DNA of 37,220 nucleotides. Source: Gammaproteobacteria bacterium (GTDB lineage: Bacteria; Pseudomonadota; Gammaproteobacteria; Chromatiales; Chromatiaceae). The DNA lies in the NCBI GenBank assembly GCA_021773975.1, contig JAJFJN010000032.1, positions 1 to 37,220 on the forward strand. Direction: 5' to 3'. This document shows, one piece after another, positions 33,063 through 37,220 of the stretch (position 1 is its first letter; each line of letters begins with the position of its first letter). The notes under the pieces were generated by a model. That model saw only the letters and a list, made by a program, of their open reading frames with translations, was not told the origin of the DNA and ran no database searches. A program made the translations under genes and the position numbers.

Positions 33063-35300
33063 ATGTCCCAATTTGCATCACTATTCACTGGTGAAGAGAG
33101 CGAAGAGCCAACTCAGTCATCCGAACAGCCGAAGAGATACCAGATCCTGCTGGTAGACGATGAACCTAATGTGCTGAATGCGCTAAGGCGGGTATTTCGT
33201 CAAGAGAGCTATAAAATTCTGACCGCTAATAACGGTGAGGAGGCGATCGAGGTGCTGGCTAAAGAGAGCTGCCAGCTCATGGTCTCCGATTTTAAGATGC
33301 CCGGAATGAACGGTGGCGAACTCATGCGACGTACCAAGCAGCTTTACCCAGAGATGATTCGCATCATGCTCACCGGCCATGCAGATACTGAGGCCGTTGT
33401 GGCTGCAATGAAAGAGGGTGCTGTCTATAAGTTTATTCTTAAACCCTGGAATGATGATGATCTGCGGGTAACCGTTGGGCTTGCGTTTGAACAACATGAT
33501 TTGATCCAACGCAACAAAGAGCTGACGAAGCAGAATACAAAGCATGCCAAGGAGATTTCGGCACTCTCTAAGCTGGCTGTCTCCAACCGCAGTCAGCTCG
33601 CTATCATGCTGCACAAACGTAACCTGCTCAATGATAAGCAGCTACAGGAGATCCATAGACTACAACAGGCAAAAAAATTGCCCACCATCAAGATCCTGCT
33701 TGAAAAAGAGTGGGTCCCAGAAAAAAAGATAAGAGCCATTCTTAAAAAAGAGTTTCTGATTGATGAGGTTTCACTCAATGAATTTCAGATTGATAGCGCC
33801 ATATGTTCCTTGATTCCACACAGATTTTGTGAAAACCAACTGATACTACCACTGAAACAGGAAAAGAAGCGTCTGATGCTAGCTATGGCAGATCCCATGG
33901 ATAGGGGGCTGGTTGATGACCTGTGTTTTAGTACAGGCCTGGATATCCAGGTCGTCATGGCCAATGCCAGCGATATCAGAAATAAGATTACAGAGGCCTA
34001 TGGCGAGCAAGAGATTGATTTCGAAGATCTAGAAACTCTGGTTGGAGGCACCGATCCTTTTGAAGGCATCGAGGTTGTCATTGATGATGATGACGATATC
34101 AGTATTGAGGATCTGCTGCGTGGCAGTGATGAACCGCCCGCCATTCGCCTGGTAAATGCCATCATCCTGGAAGCGGTGCGACACAGTGCCAGTGATATTC
34201 ATATCCAGCCACGTACCAAGAGTGTCGTGGTGCGCTACCGTATTGACGGTGTGCTGTACGACAAGATCAAGATCCCCACCAATCTGCTCATGTCCCTGGT
34301 GTCACGCATTAAGGTGATGTCTGAATTGGATATTACTGAGCGCAGAAGGCCTCAGGATGGACGCATTACTGTAAAAACCCCCATGCGCATTGTCGATCTA
34401 CGCATATCCATACTACCCACCATCAATGGTGAAAAGATCGTGATGCGCATGCTCGATCGTAATGCTGCTGTGCAGACCATTGATCAACTTGGGATGGGAA
34501 CAACAGAGCTAAAAAAGGTTTCAAATGTCATCAAACGGCCACAGGGCATGATCCTCGCTACTGGCCCCACTGGCAGCGGTAAGACCACCACGCTTTATTC
34601 ACTGCTGCAGCAGAATGCCACCTCAGAGAAGAACTATGTCACCATCGAGGATCCCGTAGAGTACTATCTTGATATGGCGGGCCAGGTGATGGTACGTGAA
34701 CGCATCGGGCTTGATTTTCCAATGGTGCTGCGCTCTATCCTGCGACAGGATCCTGATGTCGTATTGATTGGCGAGATACGGGATCATGAAACCGCCGAGG
34801 TAGCCTTCCATGCGGCACTGACTGGACACCTGGTGTTTTCTACACTGCATACAAACTCCGCTGTCGCCTCGGTCGCCCGGCTCTTTGATTTGGACCTAAA
34901 ACCTTATGTCATTGCTTCCGCATTGGAAGCGGTAATCGCGCAACGGTTACTACGCAAAATTTGTGAGGCATGCCGAACCCCCAGCGAAACACCGCAGGAA
35001 CAACTTCATCAACTAGGACCTTTGTTTGAATCAGGTAAACTGAAAACCTACGAAGGCGTGGGCTGTAGACAATGCGATAATACAGGTTATAGCGGGCGAA
35101 TTGGCGTCTATGAGATCCTGCTGCCCGATGAAGAATTTAAGGATCTCATTGCAGTCGGCGCAAGCATAGGTGAATTAAAAAAAGCAGCCATCAAGTGTGG
35201 GATGAATAGCTTAATTCAGGATGCCTGGTGCAAGGTGTCCCAAGGGCAAACAACGGTGGGTGAGGTGTTGCGGGTACTGGGTCCACAGGTGCTTGGGTAA
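33063..35300 (+). CDS. Receiver domain fused to a PilB/GspE-type secretion/pilus ATPase
   Basis: A 745-residue protein. A REC domain covers about 27-150, with phosphoacceptor D76 (LMVSDFKMPGMNG) and an LKPW motif. Residues from about 176 to 310 match the GspE N-terminal (MshEN-like) region, but the Arg/Gly residues of the c-di-GMP-binding MshEN repeat are not evident. An acidic patch (DDDDD) lies near 341. The hexameric ATPase core (about 358-740) has Walker A GPTGSGKT at 501-508, the Asp box TIEDPVEY, Walker B DPDVVLIGEIRD, the His box LVFSTLHTN and a zinc site C634, C637, C668, C671. PilB/GspE extends pili or drives type II secretion. Here phosphorylation could gate the motor. No PilC/PilD-like gene lies nearby, so the machine it serves is unknown. 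Confidence 0.93.
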   Translation: MSQFASLFTGEESEEPTQSSEQPKRYQILLVDDEPNVLNALRRVFRQESYKILTANNGEEAIEVLAKESCQLMVSDFKMPGMNGGELMRRTKQLYPEMIRIMLTGHADTEAVVAAMKEGAVYKFILKPWNDDDLRVTVGLAFEQHDLIQRNKELTKQNTKHAKEISALSKLAVSNRSQLAIMLHKRNLLNDKQLQEIHRLQQAKKLPTIKILLEKEWVPEKKIRAILKKEFLIDEVSLNEFQIDSAICSLIPHRFCENQLILPLKQEKKRLMLAMADPMDRGLVDDLCFSTGLDIQVVMANASDIRNKITEAYGEQEIDFEDLETLVGGTDPFEGIEVVIDDDDDISIEDLLRGSDEPPAIRLVNAIILEAVRHSASDIHIQPRTKSVVVRYRIDGVLYDKIKIPTNLLMSLVSRIKVMSELDITERRRPQDGRITVKTPMRIVDLRISILPTINGEKIVMRMLDRNAAVQTIDQLGMGTTELKKVSNVIKRPQGMILATGPTGSGKTTTLYSLLQQNATSEKNYVTIEDPVEYYLDMAGQVMVRERIGLDFPMVLRSILRQDPDVVLIGEIRDHETAEVAFHAALTGHLVFSTLHTNSAVASVARLFDLDLKPYVIASALEAVIAQRLLRKICEACRTPSETPQEQLHQLGPLFESGKLKTYEGVGCRQCDNTGYSGRIGVYEILLPDEEFKDLIAVGASIGELKKAAIKCGMNSLIQDAWCKVSQGQTTVGEVLRVLGPQVLG

Positions 35301-35601
35301 CAAGAGCCATGCTGCCATACAACTCAAAGCGTGATATATCAACTATTGTAGCGGCACATTGCAACCACCAGGCAGCCAGTCTATATCAGCAACCGATTGA
35401 AAATATGAAGATCACCCACCACAAGTAGCTTAAGTTACTATTTGTGGTGGCAAGGGAGAGATGGTGCTACCTGGGTAAATTAATTCCGGCTACAGGAAGA
35501 ATTGAAGTGGACAATGCAGGCAAAGTCAGCCCTGTTTTTTTTGATATAAACGCCTACTGAAAATGAGATATATTGTGGAGTTAAAAGCACATACCAACCC
35601 T
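35301..35601. other. Intergenic region after the signalling operon
   Basis: About 300 bases with no convincing gene. It contains a hairpin at 35416-35450 (listed separately) and a T-run at 35534-35541. A 39-codon ORF (35309-35428) lacks a ribosome site and overlaps the hairpin, so it is not called. Confidence 0.5.
35416..35450 (+). terminator. Strong hairpin after the REC-ATPase gene, without U-tract
   Basis: Perfect 9-bp stem CCACCACAA / TTGTGGTGG with a 17-base loop, which itself contains GTA...TAC. It lies 116 bases beyond the operon's last stop. No run of Ts follows, so it may stabilise the mRNA 3' end or bind protein rather than terminate intrinsically. Confidence 0.45.
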
Positions 35602-35985
35602 ATGAAAAAGCGAATATTGATTGTTGATGATGAACAGGGCGTACTCAATTCATTACAGCGCGCATTAAAACCGTTTAATAATGAGTACGAGATCTATATG
35701 ACATCAAATAGCGCTGATGTTAAAAAGCTAATAGCAGAGAAAAACATTGATCTTTTAATAACAGATATCCTAATGCCTGAAAAAGATGGCATAGAAATAA
35801 TTAACGAAACTCAAGAAAACAACCCTTCAGTTAAAATAATGACTATATCAGGAGGCGGCCTCATTGAAGCTGATACGTATCTTGATATTGCATTAGAGAT
35901 TGGCTCTTTATATTCACTAAAAAAACCATTTTCTATAGACGAATTTATATCAGCAATCAGACAATTGTTAAGTACTGATGAATAA
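35602..35985 (+). CDS. Single-domain response regulator (CheY-like)
   Basis: A stand-alone receiver of 127 residues from the ATG at 35602 (MKKRILIVDDEQGVLNSLQR). It has the DDE acidic pocket, phosphoacceptor Asp in LLITDILMPEKDG, a TISGG switch and Lys in SLKKPF. An in-frame ATG at 35563 would add 13 residues that do not match the fold. Neither start has a good ribosome site, so the choice rests on homology. It is separated from the signalling operon by about 300 bases and is more AT-rich than it by eye. It may serve the kinases upstream, which is not demonstrable here. Confidence 0.85.
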   Translation: MKKRILIVDDEQGVLNSLQRALKPFNNEYEIYMTSNSADVKKLIAEKNIDLLITDILMPEKDGIEIINETQENNPSVKIMTISGGGLIEADTYLDIALEIGSLYSLKKPFSIDEFISAIRQLLSTDE

Positions 35986-36044
35986 AGATGAGATGTTGCA
36001 GGTACTAGACTTCCAGTTGCTTAAGTAGGTGAGGTGCGCTTTAT

Positions 36045-36749
36045 ATGGACACAATAGATATTCGTTATTGCTTCAATTTGGGCAAGCAGGGATGTGAGGT
36101 TTTTGATCTATGTTTGGATGCCTGCACGCTTAAGGTTATTAATCAATCTAACCTTGAATTGCCAGAGTGGACCAAGCTTGAGTTTCACCAATGTGCACAT
36201 TGCCCACTTAATAGCAAAAACCACCCAAACTGTCTGGTTGCCGTAAGTTTGGCCAATATTGTTGGGCGATTTAATAGTATTTATTCGCATGATGAAATTG
36301 ATTTGGAAGTCATCACCAATGAGCGGTGTGTGTCTCAGCACACAACAGCACAAAGAGGGCTAAGTTCTTTGCTTGGCCTGCTGTTTGCTACTAGTGGCTG
36401 CCCTCACACAGATTTTTTGAAGCCAATGGCCCGCTTCCACTTACCATTGGCATCTGACGAAGAGACTATTTTTAGAGCTGCCGGAATGTATCTTCTGGCT
36501 CAGTATTTTCTAAGGAGAGAAGGAAAAGAGAGTGATTTAGGGTTGTCCGGACTAAAGCAAATTTATGATAATTTGCATTTGCTAAATAGAATGATTGCGC
36601 AGCGTGTGAGGAGTACAGCCCAAACTGATTCCTCTGTTAATGCGGTTATATTGCTGGATATGTTTACCAACCTTATGCCATTTGTTATTGAAGAGCATTT
36701 AGACGAAATCAGATATCTGTTTGATGCATACTTAAGAGATGCCCCTTAA
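36045..36749 (+). CDS. Conserved cysteine-containing protein (recalled as DUF6901 type)
   Basis: A 234-residue cytoplasmic protein without signal peptide or membrane helix. I recall the pattern IRYCFNL, LPEWTKLEFHQCAHCPLN, HPNCLVAVSLANIVGRF, TTAQRGLSSLLGLLFATSGCPHTDFLKPMARFHLP from bacterial conserved hypotheticals listed as DUF6901, but I cannot check this. The four cysteines in QCAHC, PNC and SGCPH could bind a metal. The function is unknown. It is on the same strand, 59 bases after the CheY-like gene, and could be co-transcribed with it. Confidence 0.75.
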   Translation: MDTIDIRYCFNLGKQGCEVFDLCLDACTLKVINQSNLELPEWTKLEFHQCAHCPLNSKNHPNCLVAVSLANIVGRFNSIYSHDEIDLEVITNERCVSQHTTAQRGLSSLLGLLFATSGCPHTDFLKPMARFHLPLASDEETIFRAAGMYLLAQYFLRREGKESDLGLSGLKQIYDNLHLLNRMIAQRVRSTAQTDSSVNAVILLDMFTNLMPFVIEEHLDEIRYLFDAYLRDAP

Positions 36750-36853
36750 GTTACAGATTCAGATTGCGCTTATGTGAGTTGGTGGTATTCACACCTATTT
36801 CTACCAATCCTGGAGTGTACTTATATATTTGGTGTTAATGCCTGGGAAGAAAA
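36750..36853. other. Short intergenic region with a hairpin at its right end
   Basis: No gene is visible. CCTGGGAA (36841-36848) pairs with TTCCCCAGG (36858-36866) with one bulge, straddling the stop of the TetR-like relic on the minus strand. It could end transcription between the convergent genes, but no clean T-tract is present. Confidence 0.3.
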
Positions 36854-37220
36854 TCAATTCCCCAGGACCCGTCTCATTCGGGTTATGTGATGCTCCAGAA
36901 TTGCAGGATCAGCCATGGTGTTTGATAACAGAATGCTGCCTTGTAAAAGCGAGATAAATACCTGCGCCTCTTCAGCTGGATTTCCCTCTCCCATCAAATC
37001 GTATTGTTGCTTTACCCACGCTATTTGCCTATTGAGCAGCTTAGCGATTTTTTTGGTGAGTAAAGAGTCTACTTTATTAACTCAAGTTTCGGAGTTCAAA
37101 TTCAGCATAATCAAGTAAAAGCGCATGCTACTTAAACTCCATTTTCAATGTAAACGCATCAAGCTGAAGCGCCTGGACAAAGAATTCATCGATGCGATTT
37201 TCGATCGCCGTCATTATTGA
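36854..37220 (-). pseudogene. Decayed TetR/AcrR-type regulator (C-terminal part), runs off window edge
   Basis: On the minus strand, the frame ending at 36854 reads LLTKKIAKLLNRQIAWVKQQ, then YDLMGEGNPAEEAQVFISLL, QGSILLSNTMADPAILEHHI and a TRMRRVLGN end. This looks like the C-terminal ligand domain of a TetR-family regulator. There is no start codon near the beginning of this frame. An in-frame TGA at 37082-37084 splits it from MRFYLIMLNLNSET. Another minus-strand frame (NRIDEFFVQALQLDAFTLKMEFK) stops at 37128-37130 and runs off the right edge. Together they suggest one gene broken by at least two lesions. Family assignment rests on a general C-terminal pattern and is moderate; no helix-turn-helix is within the window. 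Confidence 0.45.

Noticed and set aside
34080-34110. Run of aspartates (DDDDD) in the REC-ATPase as a possible low-complexity assembly artefact
   Set aside because: The frame is preserved on both sides, and acidic linkers before the ATPase core are plausible.
35309-35428. 39-codon ORF after the REC-ATPase gene
   Set aside because: No ribosome binding site, no recognisable pattern, and it overlaps a strong hairpin.
36915-37118. Plus-strand ORF of 67 codons near the right edge
   Set aside because: It is the antisense shadow of the TetR-like relic, whose minus-strand translation looks protein-like while this one does not.

Overview
The window reads as a chromosomal segment of a gammaproteobacterium. 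The main support is the block coaBC-dut-algC-argB-slmA facing radC-rpmB-rpmG. It includes SlmA, a gammaproteobacterial nucleoid occlusion factor, and an AlgC with a long membrane-anchored N-terminus of the kind annotated in Pseudomonas. Multiheme cytochromes, a molybdate importer and many two-component and c-di-GMP-type proteins suggest a respiratory, surface-associated environmental bacterium. The species cannot be named from the sequence alone.

Layout. (1) 1-5956: a frameshifted SlyD/FKBP gene and a small tetraheme cytochrome on the minus strand. Divergent from them lie a 621-residue octaheme cytochrome with a heme-free C-terminal half, a strong terminator, a secreted subtilisin and a PpiC-type prolyl isomerase. 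This order resembles the omcZ-ozpA (cytochrome nanowire and processing protease) arrangement of Geobacter. (2) 5958-13318: the conserved housekeeping block, with slmA, argB, algC, dut and coaBC on minus and radC, rpmB and rpmG on plus. (3) 13418-19049: a frameshifted EAL-HDOD gene, then modABC translationally coupled to a hydantoinase/oxoprolinase-family gene on minus. (4) 19281-22895: a 1204-residue multidomain secreted M4 metalloprotease. (5) 23469-35300: a tightly packed ten-gene plus-strand operon. It encodes REC-PAS, a small orphan domain, HDOD, GAF-PAS-PAS histidine kinase, PilJ-type membrane histidine kinase, REC with a degenerate HD-GYP (HN-GYP), REC, an MglA-type small GTPase, a third histidine kinase, and a receiver fused to a PilB/GspE-type ATPase. 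(6) 35602-37220: a single-domain receiver, a Cys-rich conserved protein, and a decayed TetR-like gene at the right edge.

How the parts may work together. In region 1 the octaheme cytochrome would be exported, folded with help from the isomerases, possibly trimmed by the subtilisin, and used for extracellular electron transfer. In region 5, three soluble or membrane kinases and four receiver proteins appear wired to an MglA polarity GTPase and to a motor ATPase that carries its own phosphoacceptor. This suggests a phosphorylation-controlled type IV pilus or secretion polarity/motility module. Both assignments are inferences from domains and gene order. Two single-base frameshifts (slyD near 135, EAL-HDOD near 14354) could be genuine pseudogenization or assembly errors.
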